NCBI RefSeq assembly: GCF_000013645.1
Contig: NC_007951.1
Coordinates: forward strand, 1,674,001 to 1,738,000
Length of the DNA: 64,000 nt
Direction of reading: 5' to 3'
Source of the DNA: Paraburkholderia xenovorans LB400
GTDB taxonomy: Bacteria; Pseudomonadota; Gammaproteobacteria; Burkholderiales; Burkholderiaceae
Both the position numbers and the translations under genes were made by a program. The notes under the pieces are model-generated. The model was not told the DNA's origin. It saw nothing but the letters and a program-made list of their open reading frames with translations, and searched no databases. Numbering within the stretch: the first letter of the stretch is position 1; the number at the start of each line of letters is the position of its first letter. Below are positions 18,659 to 30,765 of this stretch, piece by piece.

Positions 18659-19708
18659 ATGGCCCGCACGTCCAGCCCGGCTCGCACCACGCAAGTCGCC
18701 ATTGTCGCCTTGCCGCCCGTGTCGATGTCGGGCGTCGGGCCGATTGTCGACGCGCTCAATCTCGCCAACGAAATTGACGGCCGCGCGCTGTACCGGGTGC
18801 AGGTATGCTCGTGGGACGGTCGCGCGGTGCCGCTTGCGGGCGGCGCGCACTGGTCCGCCGACGCCGCCTTCGGCGACGCGATCGCGTGCGACTGGCTGAT
18901 CATCGTCAGCGAGCGGTTCCAGCAGTTCGCCGACTATCGCCTCTTTCTCGCCAGCCTGTCGCGCGTCGGGCAGCGCACGCCGCTCGTCACCGGGATTCAT
19001 CACGGTGTCTGGTGGCTCGCTATGGCCGGGCAGTTGTCCGGCTATCGCGTGAGCGTCAACTGGGAAACCTATCAGCAGTTCTCCGAGCAGTTCGAACGCT
19101 CCATCGTCACGCAACAGATCTTCGAAATCGACCGCGATCGCGCGACCTGCGCGGGCGGCCAGGCAACCGTCGACTTCATGCTGGCGATGATCGGCCGCGA
19201 GCATGGTCCCGAACTCGCGGATCGCATTGCCGATACGCTCGGCGTGGGTGTGTTGCGCGCGGGCGAAGAGCGTCAGCGTATTCCGTTCGTGACCGCGCCG
19301 GGCGAACGCCACCCGCGTCTGAACGACGCGTTGCTGCTGATGGAAGCCAATATCGAGGATCCGCTCACCACCGATGAGATCGCGGGTCTGGTCGGCGTGT
19401 CGCGGCGGCAGTTGGAACGCCTGTTTCGCCAGTATCTCGGCTCGATGCCGTCCAAATACTACCTGGGGCTGCGGCTTTCCAAAGCGCGCACGCAATTGCA
19501 GCGCACCAGCAAATCGGTGGTGCAGATCAGTCTGGCTTGCGGGTTTTCGTCGGCGGCGCACTTTTCGAATGCGTACCGCGAACGCTTTGGTGTCACACCG
19601 CGCGAGGATCGTCGTAACTGGATCGACAGGCAGACCGGCGCGGGCGGCGCCGCGGCCAGCGAGCCGCGGCCGGCCGCGTTGATCGAGCGGCCGGATCAGG
19701 CGGACTGA
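18659..19708 (+). CDS. argR: AraC/GlxA-family regulator, probable arginine regulator ArgR
   Basis: A 349-residue regulator with an N-terminal class-I glutamine-amidotransferase-like ligand domain (about 15-190, QVAIVALPPVSMSGVGPIVD) and a C-terminal AraC double helix-turn-helix (about 230-325, LVGVSRRQLERLFRQYLG and ISLACGFSSAAHFSNAYRERFG). In Pseudomonas, the AraC-type ArgR lies just after the aot transport genes and activates the arginine succinyltransferase operon; the same order here supports the assignment. ATG 18659 is used as the start; a TTG five codons earlier is possible. Both flanking operons are likely targets. No matching operator was defined. Confidence 0.75.
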   Translation: MARTSSPARTTQVAIVALPPVSMSGVGPIVDALNLANEIDGRALYRVQVCSWDGRAVPLAGGAHWSADAAFGDAIACDWLIIVSERFQQFADYRLFLASLSRVGQRTPLVTGIHHGVWWLAMAGQLSGYRVSVNWETYQQFSEQFERSIVTQQIFEIDRDRATCAGGQATVDFMLAMIGREHGPELADRIADTLGVGVLRAGEERQRIPFVTAPGERHPRLNDALLLMEANIEDPLTTDEIAGLVGVSRRQLERLFRQYLGSMPSKYYLGLRLSKARTQLQRTSKSVVQISLACGFSSAAHFSNAYRERFGVTPREDRRNWIDRQTGAGGAAASEPRPAALIERPDQAD

Positions 19709-19820
19709 AGCGTTGCCGTTCGCGTGGAACCTCATAGAAAGCGTCGCGTATGCGCAAGACGTATTGCGCGCCGTTACCTACACTAGCTGTATCACCTCTC
19801 ACCTGTAACGAGGATTTGCC

Positions 19821-21056
19821 ATGAACGACCTGACAGTGACACGCCAGACCTTCGACGAAGTCATGGTGCCGGTGTTTTCTCCCGCCGCCTTCGTGCCGGA
19901 CCGCGGTCTCGGCTCACGCGTCTGGGATACGCAGGGCCGCGACTATATCGACTTCGCCGGCGGCATCGCTGTCACCGCGCTCGGTCATGGGCATCCCGAA
20001 CTGCTGAAAGTACTGCACGAGCAGGGCGCCAAGCTGTGGCACATCGGCAATGGCTACACCAATGAACCGGTGCTGCGTCTGGCCAAACGCCTCGAAGAGC
20101 TGACTTTCGCCGACCGCGCGTTCTTCGCCAACTCGGGCGCGGAAGCGAATGAAGCTGCGTTGAAGCTGGCTCGCCGCGTCGCGTTCGAGCGTCACGGCGC
20201 GGATAAATTCGAAATCGTTTCGTTTACGCAGTCGTTCCACGGCCGCACGTTCTTCACGGTGAGCGTCGGCGGGCAGCCGAAGTATTCGGAAGGCTTCGGC
20301 CCGGTGCCGGCCGGCATCACCCACTTGCCGTATAACGACATCGAGGCCGCGAAGAAAGCCATCGGCGCGCAAACCTGCGCGGTGATCGTCGAGCCGGTTC
20401 AGGGCGAAGGCGGCGTGATCCCGGCGGATCCGGCGTTCCTCGCGGCATTGCGCGAAGCCTGCGATCAGCACGGCGCACTGCTGATTTTTGACGAGGTACA
20501 AACGGGTGTGGGCCGCAGCGGCTATTTCTACGCGTACCAGGAAACCGGCGTGACGCCGGACATCCTGACCACGGCCAAGGCGCTCGGCAATGGCTTCCCG
20601 ATCGGCGCGATGCTGACCACCAACGAACTGGCCGCGTATTTCAAGGTCGGCGTGCATGGCACCACGTACGGCGGCAATCCGCTGGGCGCGGCGATTGCCG
20701 AAAAGGTGGTCGAACTGATCAGTGATCCGAAGCTGCTCGAAGGCGTGCGTTCGCTCAGTGAAGCGCTGAAAGGCCATCTCGCGAAGCTGAACGATCGCTT
20801 CGGCCTGTTCACGGAAGTGCGCGGCCGGGGGCTGCTGATCGGTGCGGAACTGACCGATGCATTCAAGGGCCGCGCGAAAGATTTCGTCACCGCCGCCGGC
20901 CAGCATGGCGTGATCATGCTGATGGCCGGTCCTGACGTGCTGCGGTTCGTGCCGTCGCTGATCATGCCGCTCGACGACATGAACGAAGGCTTCGCGCGTC
21001 TGGCCAGCGCGATCGAGGGCATTGTCGGCGCAAAGGCCGAAGCAGCGTCGCACTGA
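19821..21056 (+). CDS. astC: Succinylornithine/acetylornithine transaminase AstC (AruC)
   Basis: A 411-residue class-III PLP aminotransferase, third step of arginine succinyltransferase catabolism: succinylornithine + 2-oxoglutarate to succinylglutamate semialdehyde + glutamate. Motifs: [14 protein letters not shown] near the start, [16 protein letters not shown] for PLP phosphate binding, [13 protein letters not shown], and the Schiff-base lysine Lys253 in [14 protein letters not shown]. The close ArgD paralogue acts in biosynthesis; the neighbouring ast genes decide for AstC. It is first in the ast operon, with AACGAGG as ribosome-binding site. The 110-base upstream gap should hold the promoter; a TACACT hexamer near 19779 is a possible -10. 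Confidence 0.95.
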   Translation: MNDLTVTRQTFDEVMVPVFSPAAFVPDRGLGSRVWDTQGRDYIDFAGGIAVTALGHGHPELLKVLHEQGAKLWHIGNGYTNEPVLRLAKRLEELTFADRAFFANSGAEANEAALKLARRVAFERHGADKFEIVSFTQSFHGRTFFTVSVGGQPKYSEGFGPVPAGITHLPYNDIEAAKKAIGAQTCAVIVEPVQGEGGVIPADPAFLAALREACDQHGALLIFDEVQTGVGRSGYFYAYQETGVTPDILTTAKALGNGFPIGAMLTTNELAAYFKVGVHGTTYGGNPLGAAIAEKVVELISDPKLLEGVRSLSEALKGHLAKLNDRFGLFTEVRGRGLLIGAELTDAFKGRAKDFVTAAGQHGVIMLMAGPDVLRFVPSLIMPLDDMNEGFARLASAIEGIVGAKAEAASH

Positions 21057-21094
21057 GCCACAGCATTGACCACGCGTCACATTCAACAGGAACG

Positions 21095-22152
21095 ATGATG
21101 CTCTTCGTACGCCCAGGCCGCCTCGCCGATCTCGACGCGCTCGAGCATATGGCACGCACCGCGCAACCGGTGCTGCATTCCCTGCCGCACGACCGGCGCG
21201 CGCTCGAAGCGCGCGTCGCGTTGTCGGAAGACTCGTTTCGCGCGGAGGTCGATTTTCCGGGCGAGGAGTTCTATCTGTTCGTGCTCGAAGATGCGTCAAG
21301 CGGCAAGCTGATGGGCACGGCGAGCATCGTCGCCGCGGCAGGTTATTCGGACCCGTTCTACGCGTTTCGCAACGACGCGCTGATTCACGCGTCGCGCGAA
21401 TTGCACGTGAACCGCAAGATTCACGCGCTGACCATGTCGCATGAGCTCACCGGCAAGAGCCGTCTGGCCGGCTATTACATCGATCCGTCGCTGCGGGGCG
21501 ACGCCGCTGCGCATCTGATGTCGCGCGCGCGAATGATGTATATCGCCGCCAATCGCAAGCGCTTCACGTCCGAGGTGTTTTCGCTGCTGCTCGGCGTCAC
21601 CGACGGGAACGGCGTGTCGCCATTCTGGGAAGCGGTGGGGCGCAAGTTCTTCGGCCGCGACTTCGCGGACATCGAGATCGAATCGGGTGGCCGCAGCCGC
21701 ACGTTTATCGCCGAAGTGATGCCCACCTATCCCATCTATGTGCCGTTGCTGCCCGAGGCGGCGCAGCGTGTGCTCGGCGAGCCGGATTCGAAGGCCTTGC
21801 TCGCGTACGACATTCATCTCGAAGAAGGCTTCGAGACAGACCGCTACGTCGACATTTTCGACGCGGGTCCGGTATTGACCGCACAAGTGGACCGCAGCGC
21901 CTGTGTCACGCGCAACGAAACGCGCGTGGTGCATGAGAGCGATGCGGCCGCCAACGGCTCGACGTATCTGATCGCGCATAACGCCGCCGACGGCGAGTTC
22001 CGCTGCGTGCTCGGCGAACTGGCGGCGGGCAAACCGGCCGGCGCGCCGTTGCCGCACGCGGCGCGCGTCGTGCTCGGCGTAGAGGAGGGCGACACGGTGC
22101 GCTGCGTGCCGCTGCACGCGTCGCAGCAGGATGAACAATCGGGAGACGCACG

Positions 22153-22156
<4 letters not shown>
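21095..22156 (+). CDS. aruF: Arginine N-succinyltransferase, alpha subunit AruF
   Basis: A 353-residue member of the AstA family. With the beta subunit encoded next, it transfers succinyl from succinyl-CoA to the alpha-amino group of arginine (or ornithine), the first step of the pathway. The N-terminal GNAT-like segment (LFVRPGRLADLDALEHMA) and the central GYYIDPSLRG, VSPFWEAVGRKFFGRDFADIE and FDAGPVLTAQVD are typical of the family. The split into two related subunits is seen in Pseudomonas and Burkholderia, whereas enterobacteria have one astA. Its stop overlaps the start of aruG by four bases (ATGA), so the two are translationally coupled. Confidence 0.93.
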
Positions 22157-24650
<2,494 letters not shown>

Positions 24651-24659
24651 GGATCGACG

Positions 24660-26000
24660 ATGCAAGCCACTGAAGCCAATTTCGACGGCCTGGTCGGCCC
24701 GACCCACAACTACGCGGGGCTCTCGTTCGGCAACGTCGCGTCGCAGAACAACGAGAAGTCGGTTGCGAATCCGAAGGCGGCGGCCAAACAGGGCCTGCGC
24801 AAGATGAAGCAGCTTGCCGATCTCGGCTTTCATCAGGGCGTGTTGCCGCCGCAGGAGCGTCCGTCGATGCGTCTGTTGCGCGAGCTCGGTTTTTCCGGCG
24901 ACGACGCAACGGTGATCGCGCGCGTGGCGCGAGACGCGCCCGAGTTGCTGGCCGCGGCGAGTTCGGCTTCGGCGATGTGGACCGCGAACGCGGCGACCGT
25001 GAGTCCGTCCGCCGATACGAACGACGGCCGCGTGCATTTCACGCCGGCCAATCTGTGCAGCAAGCTGCACCGCGCGATCGAACACGAATCGACGCGCCGC
25101 ACGTTGCGCACCATGTTCAACGACACCGACCGTTTCGTGGTGCACGAGGCGTTGCCCGGCACGCCCGCGCTCGGCGACGAAGGCGCGGCGAATCACACGC
25201 GCTTTTGCGAGGAATATGGCGCGCGTGGCGTCGAATTCTTCGTGTATGGCCGTAGCGAGTATCGTCGCGGACCGGAGCCGAAGCGCTTCCCGGCGCGTCA
25301 GAGCTTCGAAGCGAGCCGCGCGGTGGCGCACCGTCATGGCCTCGCCGACGAGGCCACGGTCTACGCGCAGCAGAACCCCGACGTGATCGACGCCGGCGTA
25401 TTCCACAACGACGTGATCGCGGTCGGCAATCGCAACACGCTGTTCTGTCATCAGTTTGCGTTCGTCGAACCGAACGCGGTGTACGACGAATTGCGCGCGA
25501 AACTCTCCGGCCTGAAAGCCGCCTTCAACGTGATCGAAGTGCCGGACGCGCAGGTGAGCGTTGCCGATGCGGTCAGTTCGTATCTGTTCAACAGCCAGTT
25601 GCTGACGCGGCCGGACGGCAAGCAGGTGCTGGTGGTGCCGCAGGAATGCCGCGAAAACCCGCGCGTGGCCGCTTACCTCGACGACCTGACCTCGCGCACA
25701 GGCCCGATCGACGACGTACTGGTGTTCGATCTGCGCGAAAGCATGAAAAACGGCGGCGGCCCGGCGTGCCTGCGCCTGCGTGTCGTGCTCGACGACGCGG
25801 AACGCGCAGCGGTGACACCAGGCGTGTGGATCGACGACACGTTGTTCGGCCGTCTGGATGCGTGGATCGAGAAACACTATCGCGACCGCCTCGCGCCGGC
25901 CGATCTGACCGACCCGCATCTGCTCGCCGAGTCGCGCACCGCGCTCGACGAACTGACGCAGATTCTCGGCCTGGGCTCGCTGTATGACTTCCAGCGCTGA
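24660..26000 (+). CDS. astB: N-succinylarginine dihydrolase AstB
   Basis: A 446-residue enzyme of the amidinotransferase superfamily. It hydrolyses N-succinylarginine to N-succinylornithine, CO2 and two ammonia, second step of the pathway. The opening [20 protein letters not shown] is diagnostic. The probable nucleophile is Cys370 in [11 protein letters not shown], and the catalytic histidine lies in [11 protein letters not shown]. The length matches the family (about 447). The next gene, astE, starts 17 bases before this stop codon. Confidence 0.96.
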   Translation: MQATEANFDGLVGPTHNYAGLSFGNVASQNNEKSVANPKAAAKQGLRKMKQLADLGFHQGVLPPQERPSMRLLRELGFSGDDATVIARVARDAPELLAAASSASAMWTANAATVSPSADTNDGRVHFTPANLCSKLHRAIEHESTRRTLRTMFNDTDRFVVHEALPGTPALGDEGAANHTRFCEEYGARGVEFFVYGRSEYRRGPEPKRFPARQSFEASRAVAHRHGLADEATVYAQQNPDVIDAGVFHNDVIAVGNRNTLFCHQFAFVEPNAVYDELRAKLSGLKAAFNVIEVPDAQVSVADAVSSYLFNSQLLTRPDGKQVLVVPQECRENPRVAAYLDDLTSRTGPIDDVLVFDLRESMKNGGGPACLRLRVVLDDAERAAVTPGVWIDDTLFGRLDAWIEKHYRDRLAPADLTDPHLLAESRTALDELTQILGLGSLYDFQR

Positions 26001-27036
26001 GGGCAGCATGCCGGTTTCGCTGCTCGACGATTTCCTCGCTTATACGCTGGCCGGTACGCGGCCGGCCGCGAGCGAAGCACAGGGCACGTGTGCCGGCGGC
26101 GTGCGCTGGTCGTGGCTGGACGACGGCGTATTGCTGATGGAACCGGCTGTGCAGGAAGAGGGCATGCGCAGTGTGCTCGTCTCCGCCGGCGTGCATGGCG
26201 ACGAAACCGCGCCGATCGAACTGCTCGCGTTTCTCGTGCGCGACATCGCGCATGGCACCGCGGCGTTGACCGGCCGCCTGCTGGTGATTCTCGGCAACGT
26301 CGACGCAATGCGCGACGCGTGCCGTTATCGCGACGACGATCTGAACCGGCTTTTCAGCGGCCGTCATCTGCAACTGCCGCAGAGCCACGAGGCGCCGCGT
26401 GCGGCGGCGCTGGAACGGGCCGCCACGCGGTTTTTCGCGGCGGCGCCAGACAATCCCGGCGCGCGCTGGCATATCGACATGCACACGGCCATCCGCGCGT
26501 CCGCCTTCGAGCAGTTCGCGTTACTGCCGCACACCGGCAAGCCGTTTTCGCGTGCGATGTTCGAGTGGCTCGGCGAGGCGCGCATCAGTGCGGTGCTGTT
26601 GCACACCACCAGGGGCAACACGTATTCGCATTTCACCGCGCAGGCATGTGGCGCGCTGGCTTGCACGCTGGAACTCGGCAAGGTGCGTCCGTTCGGGCAG
26701 AACGATCTGACGCGTTTCGCCGGCGCCGATCATGCGGTGCGGCACCTGCTGGCCGGCATGCGCGGCGAGGTGCGCGCGCCTATGCCGAGGGCGTTTACGG
26801 TAATCGACCAGATCACCAGGCAGAGCGAAGCATTCGAATTGCTGGTCGCGCCCGATGTCGCGAATTTCACGCCGTTCGCAAAAGACACGGTGCTCGCACG
26901 CGATGGCGACTATCGCTATGTCGTGCGTCACGACGAGGAGCGTCTCGTGTTTCCGAACGCGACGGTCAAGCCCGGTTTGCGCGCCGGCCTGATGGTCATC
27001 GAAACGACGCAGGACACGCTCTCGAAGCTCGTGTAG
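25984..27036 (+). CDS. astE: Succinylglutamate desuccinylase AstE
   Basis: A 350-residue zinc carboxypeptidase-like amidohydrolase. It splits N-succinylglutamate to glutamate and succinate, the last step of the pathway. The zinc ligands are in [11 protein letters not shown] (His and Glu) and DMHTAIR (His); RDDDLNRLF provides substrate-binding residues. The start ATG at 25984 overlaps the end of astB by 17 bases in another frame, indicating translational coupling; MPVSLLDDF at 26008 would be an alternative start. An intrinsic-terminator-like hairpin ten bases past the stop marks the end of the ast operon. Confidence 0.94.
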   Translation: MTSSAEGSMPVSLLDDFLAYTLAGTRPAASEAQGTCAGGVRWSWLDDGVLLMEPAVQEEGMRSVLVSAGVHGDETAPIELLAFLVRDIAHGTAALTGRLLVILGNVDAMRDACRYRDDDLNRLFSGRHLQLPQSHEAPRAAALERAATRFFAAAPDNPGARWHIDMHTAIRASAFEQFALLPHTGKPFSRAMFEWLGEARISAVLLHTTRGNTYSHFTAQACGALACTLELGKVRPFGQNDLTRFAGADHAVRHLLAGMRGEVRAPMPRAFTVIDQITRQSEAFELLVAPDVANFTPFAKDTVLARDGDYRYVVRHDEERLVFPNATVKPGLRAGLMVIETTQDTLSKLV

Positions 27037-27046
27037 TCCACGCAGG

Positions 27047-27071
27047 AACCCGCGACCGTGCGCGCGGGTTT
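27047..27071 (+). terminator. Terminator after astE
   Basis: AACCCGCG (27047-27054) pairs perfectly with CGCGGGTT (27063-27070) across an 8-nt loop, followed by a short T run (TTTG). It lies ten bases after the astE stop and separates the ast operon from the binding-protein gene. Confidence 0.6.
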
Positions 27072-27305
27072 GCCTGAACGCGACATTTATTTACACCTTC
27101 CCACCTACGGCTCACGGCGCTCGCTCCACGACGCGCCGGGCGGCGCGCCCGCAGGGGCGGCAAACGCGGCCTGTACAATCGCGGCCTCGCGGCTGTTGCG
27201 CTGCATCACACCGGCCGCACGAGTTTGAATCGCAATTTTGGCGCGGCAATCATGCTTGCGCGGATTCGGCTCCGTCTCACTCAATACCGTAGAGGAACAC
27301 CCGTA

Positions 27306-28100
27306 ATGAAGATGAATTGGCGAAACATGGCCGCGCTCGCGCTGTTCGCGGCGGCCACGGCTACGGCCGGCACCGCATCGGCTGCGGATATCAAGGAAGT
27401 GCATTTCGGCGTCGAGGCGTCGTATGCGCCGTTCGAATCGAAGTCGCCGTCGGGCGAACTGCAAGGTTTCGACATCGACGTCGGCAATGCCGTGTGCGCG
27501 AAGCTGAAGGCCAGATGCGTGTGGGTCGAGAACTCGTTCGACGGTCTGATCCCGGCCTTGCAGGCGCGCAAGTTCAATGCCATCAACTCGGATATGACGA
27601 TCACGGACCAACGCCGCCAGGCGATCGATTTCACCGATCCGATCTACACGATCCCGAATCAGATGATCGCGAAGAAGGGCAGCGGTCTGCTGCCGACGCC
27701 GGCTTCGCTCAAGGGCAAGCATGTGGGCGTGCTGCAGGGCACGATTCAGGAAACCTACGCGAAGGCGCGCTGGGCGCCGGCCGGCGTCGATGTCGTGCCG
27801 TATCAGACGCAGGATCAGATTTACGCCGACCTCGCTTCGGGCCGTCTCGATGCGGCGTTCCAGGACGCGGAGGCCGCGTCGAAAGGCTTCCTGAAGAAGC
27901 CGCAAGGCGCCGGTTTCGACTTTGCCGGTCCGGCTGTCACCGACGAAAAGCTGCTGGGCGCGGGCGTTGGCTTCGGCGTTCGCAAGGGCGACAAGGCATT
28001 GAAAGACGCGCTGAACCAGGCGCTCAGGGAACTGAAGGCGGACGGCACGATCGACCGCTTTGCGGCCAGATACTTCGACGTGAAAGTGGTATTGAAGTGA
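27306..28100 (+). CDS. Lysine/arginine/ornithine-binding periplasmic protein (ArtJ/HisJ/AotJ-like)
   Basis: A 264-residue type-2 periplasmic binding protein (SBP_bac_3). The start at 27306 gives a signal peptide (MKMNWRNMAALALFAAATATA, cut after ASA) and has GAGGAA upstream. Motifs: FGVEASYAPFE, GFDIDVGNAVC, SDMTITDQRRQAIDFTDPIY and the C-terminal segment typical of HisJ/LAO proteins. It is the likely ligand-capture subunit for the permease/ATPase genes at 16.3-18.6 kb, with the whole ast operon in between. It probably has its own promoter: the 27072-27305 gap contains a TACAAT -10-like hexamer near 27170. Confidence 0.92.
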   Translation: MKMNWRNMAALALFAAATATAGTASAADIKEVHFGVEASYAPFESKSPSGELQGFDIDVGNAVCAKLKARCVWVENSFDGLIPALQARKFNAINSDMTITDQRRQAIDFTDPIYTIPNQMIAKKGSGLLPTPASLKGKHVGVLQGTIQETYAKARWAPAGVDVVPYQTQDQIYADLASGRLDAAFQDAEAASKGFLKKPQGAGFDFAGPAVTDEKLLGAGVGFGVRKGDKALKDALNQALRELKADGTIDRFAARYFDVKVVLK

Positions 28101-28119
28101 CGCGCGCCTCGCGCGTTTT
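28100..28119 (+). terminator. Short GC-rich terminator after the binding-protein gene
   Basis: ACGCGCG-cct-CGCGCGT forms a 7-bp stem with a 3-nt loop and runs into TTTT. It starts on the last base of the stop codon. Confidence 0.6.
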
Positions 28120-28140
28120 CGCTGTCTGTATCTGATGGTG

Positions 28141-28172
28141 CGAATGCAAACGGCCGCGGCCGTTTGCATTCG
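28141..28172. repeat. Perfect 32-bp palindrome
   Basis: The half-site CGAATGCAAACGGCCG is followed directly by its exact reverse complement, with no spacer. It lies between convergent genes, 40 bases after one stop and 62 bases from the other. It may serve as a transcription-end structure for both or as a protein-binding palindrome. No T-tract follows on either strand. Confidence 0.75.
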
Positions 28173-28234
28173 AGGTGTGACGCATTGGCACCCGCGTTGG
28201 CGCCAGGCCATGCCGCGGCGTGACCGCCGCTCGA

Positions 28235-28993
28235 TCAACGCGCGTTCGCTTGCGGTTGACCGAGATAGTCGAACACCACCTCGCCGAGACCGAGCGTCAG
28301 GTCGGCGATCAGATGGCGCGCCTCCACGACTTCCAGTACCGGCAATGCCGCGACCGGCGCGAGCGCGTGCGGCGCCAGTTCGAGCGCGGCCGGCCCGGTC
28401 CATGCGCCTTTCAGATCGATGTCCTGCAGGTAGTAGCGCACCAGTTCGCAGATGCGCGGCGTGCCGTCCACATGCGGAATCACCTTGAGCAGGAAGTTCG
28501 GCGTTTCGAGGCGTTTTTTCTGCTGCGCGAGATCGAGCTGCCGGTGCTTGTAGCCCATCGTGCCGGTGGCGATGCGCACCGGGCCGTAGTCGAGCGTGCC
28601 GACCAGCGTGTCGGTATGGACGGCGAGCACCGGGTTCGCGAGCTTCTTCGGAAATCCCCACAACTCGCGGCCGCCGGCGATCGGCGGGTGATCGTCCAGA
28701 TACATGGCCAGCGTATAGCCGCCCGCCACACCCTTGTACGAAACCGGAATTACCTGGCCGCTTTCCGTGTAGTCGCCGAAGCCGGTCGAGTCCGGCATGC
28801 GAATGAATTCGTAGTGGACCAGCGGCTCGCCGATTTCGAGCGGCTCAGGCACCACGGCGCGCAGTTTGTCCGGATCGGTGCGGTAGGTGATGATCAGAAA
28901 TTCGCGGTTGATGAACCGGTACGGGCCCATAGGAAATGCCGGGCTGGTGATCGGCATCGCGAAGGCATTTGACAGCACGCTTTTGACGTCCAT
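28235..28993 (-). CDS. adc: Acetoacetate decarboxylase-family protein
   Basis: A 252-residue protein of the ADC family. The catalytic lysine pair Lys116-Lys117 in [11 protein letters not shown], Arg30 in INREFL and Glu77 in DYTESGQ match Lys115/Lys116, Arg29 and Glu76 of the clostridial enzyme, so decarboxylation of acetoacetate to acetone and CO2 is plausible. The start at 28993 begins [14 protein letters not shown]; a much longer open frame upstream is not coding. Related family members act on other 2-oxo or beta-keto acids, so the physiological substrate is inferred. It has no partner CoA-transferase gene in the window. It is divergent from the EAL-HDOD gene across 264 bases. Confidence 0.9.
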   Translation of the reverse strand: MDVKSVLSNAFAMPITSPAFPMGPYRFINREFLIITYRTDPDKLRAVVPEPLEIGEPLVHYEFIRMPDSTGFGDYTESGQVIPVSYKGVAGGYTLAMYLDDHPPIAGGRELWGFPKKLANPVLAVHTDTLVGTLDYGPVRIATGTMGYKHRQLDLAQQKKRLETPNFLLKVIPHVDGTPRICELVRYYLQDIDLKGAWTGPAALELAPHALAPVAALPVLEVVEARHLIADLTLGLGEVVFDYLGQPQANAR

Positions 28994-29257
28994 GTTTTCC
29001 TCGATGATTAAACGCGGTTGGAACGCTTTTGCACTGCACAAGAGTATCGGCGATTTCGGGGCGGATTTCTTTCGGACGCGTCTCCAATTATTTCGAGATA
29101 TTGCTTCATGGGCGTGTCGGCGCATGGCGGCGTGAGATAAAATCGCCGGACGCATCGCGGGCGCCAAGGGCCTCACATCTCGGGCCGCGCGCCGACGGGG
29201 CAGCGAAAACCAGAATACTGTAGCAAGCGTCGCAGCGGCGCTCAGCGGGGGAGCACT

Positions 29258-30634
29258 ATGACCAGCATCGCAATCGAAAAACCGGGCCAGCGTGGCGCCA
29301 CGGAGGATGCGCAATTGAACGCCAGCTTCGCGCGACAGCCGATTCTGAATCGGGACGGCATGCTGTGCGGCTACGACATCAAGGTGCGCGCACCTGAATG
29401 GACCGCGGAGATGGCAGAAGCCGCGCAGGCCGCCGCGCACGCGGACATCGAGGCGGATGCGGAGGCCCCGGCGGGCCGCGCGCCCGATCCCGCGCAACTC
29501 GTGGCGCGAGCGGTCATTCACGGTCTGCTCCAGGGCGCGGTGCGCAGCGCGTTGACCGGGCATCCGGCCTACGTCGACGTGAGCCGCGAGATGCTGTTCG
29601 ACGACGCGATCCTGCGGTTGCCCGCCGAGCGCTTCATGCTCGAACTGGCGCCCACCATCACGGTCGACGAGGCGCTGGTGGCGCGCATCGTCCAGTTGCA
29701 CGGGCGCCGCTATCGCTTCGTGCTCGACGAGGTGACGCAGCCCACCGAAGCCTTCGCCAAACTGCTGCCTTACGCCGAAGTCGTCAAGATCGACTTCACG
29801 CGCGCGTCGCCCGCGCTGCTGCCGAAACTGGCGAGCGTGCTCAAGTCGGCGGGCAAACTGCTGGTCGCCTCGGGCATCGACGCACAAGCCGATTTCGAAA
29901 CGGCGCACGGACTCGGCTTCGATCGCTTCCAGGGTTACTTCTTCGCGCGCGCCCAGACCTCCACCGCGCGCCGCGTCAGCGCGCCGCGCCACGCGCTGCT
30001 GAATCTGCTGCAACTCCTCTCGGGCGATCCGACCGTCGCGCAGCTCGAAGCCGAACTCAAGCTGAACCCGGTGCTGGTGATGCATCTGATGAAGCTCGCC
30101 AATTCGAGCGGCCTCGCCGTCGGCCACAAGGTGACGACGTTGCGCGAAGCGATCAACGCCACCGGCACCAACCGCATCGCCCGTTGGACGCAACTGCTGC
30201 TCTACGCCGACGGCCGCAAGGTCGCGCTTGAGGACGATCCGTTGCTGCAACTCGCCGCGACCCGCGCGCGCTTCATGGAACTGGCAATCGAGCGCCTGCC
30301 CGAAGCCGGCCGCGATGAAGCGGACGCGGCATTCCTGACCGGCGTGTTCTCATTCGTCGACGCGGTGTTTGGCGGCTCGCTCGAAAGCACCCTGAACGTG
30401 CTGACGTTGTCGCGTCCGATCCAGGCCGCGATCCTGCACCGCGAGGGTGTGTTGGGGCTGTTGCTGAGCACGGTCGCGGCACTGGAGCGCGGCGACTGGA
30501 ATGAGATCGGCACGCTGTGCGCGCGCCTTGCGCCGCTCACCGTCGAGGAGGTGGCGGCAATGGGTCTGGCGGCAGGCGCGTGGGCCGGCGTCGCGGACCG
30601 CAGCGCGGAAGGGCTCGAAAGAATCGAGGATTGA
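29258..30634 (+). CDS. Degenerate EAL-HDOD signalling protein (first copy)
   Basis: A 458-residue YuxH-type protein. Residues about 20-240 form an EAL-like domain that has lost the signature (the EAL position reads YDIKVRA, and most metal ligands are gone), so phosphodiesterase activity is unlikely. Residues about 245-440 are an HDOD domain ([46 protein letters not shown]). Such proteins are usually c-di-GMP or protein-interaction switches in motility and adhesion control. A 40-residue Ala/Glu-rich insertion (about 50-75) interrupts the EAL fold. The protein at 34.4 kb is a paralogue with the same architecture. Confidence 0.85.
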   Translation: MTSIAIEKPGQRGATEDAQLNASFARQPILNRDGMLCGYDIKVRAPEWTAEMAEAAQAAAHADIEADAEAPAGRAPDPAQLVARAVIHGLLQGAVRSALTGHPAYVDVSREMLFDDAILRLPAERFMLELAPTITVDEALVARIVQLHGRRYRFVLDEVTQPTEAFAKLLPYAEVVKIDFTRASPALLPKLASVLKSAGKLLVASGIDAQADFETAHGLGFDRFQGYFFARAQTSTARRVSAPRHALLNLLQLLSGDPTVAQLEAELKLNPVLVMHLMKLANSSGLAVGHKVTTLREAINATGTNRIARWTQLLLYADGRKVALEDDPLLQLAATRARFMELAIERLPEAGRDEADAAFLTGVFSFVDAVFGGSLESTLNVLTLSRPIQAAILHREGVLGLLLSTVAALERGDWNEIGTLCARLAPLTVEEVAAMGLAAGAWAGVADRSAEGLERIED

Positions 30635-30740
30635 AGCCGGTGATCCGGGCCGCGCCATGCGGCGCATGCCGGCCCCCGGCAAGCCTGACCCGACTTCAAC
30701 GTGGCGTCGGGCAAATACAGAACTGGTGAGCGTGAAGCGC

Positions 30741-30757
30741 CGTGATCAACGATCACG
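30741..30757. terminator. Small hairpin between convergent genes
   Basis: CGTGATC-aac-GATCACG, a 7-bp stem in the 131-base gap between the convergent EAL-HDOD and HDOD-GAF genes. It lacks a T-tract, so a role as terminator is only possible. Confidence 0.35.
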
Positions 30758-30765
30758 CCAGGTCT

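Noticed and set aside
29258..30634. First EAL-HDOD protein as an active c-di-GMP phosphodiesterase
   Set aside because: The EAL signature and most metal-binding residues are missing, so catalytic activity is not supported.
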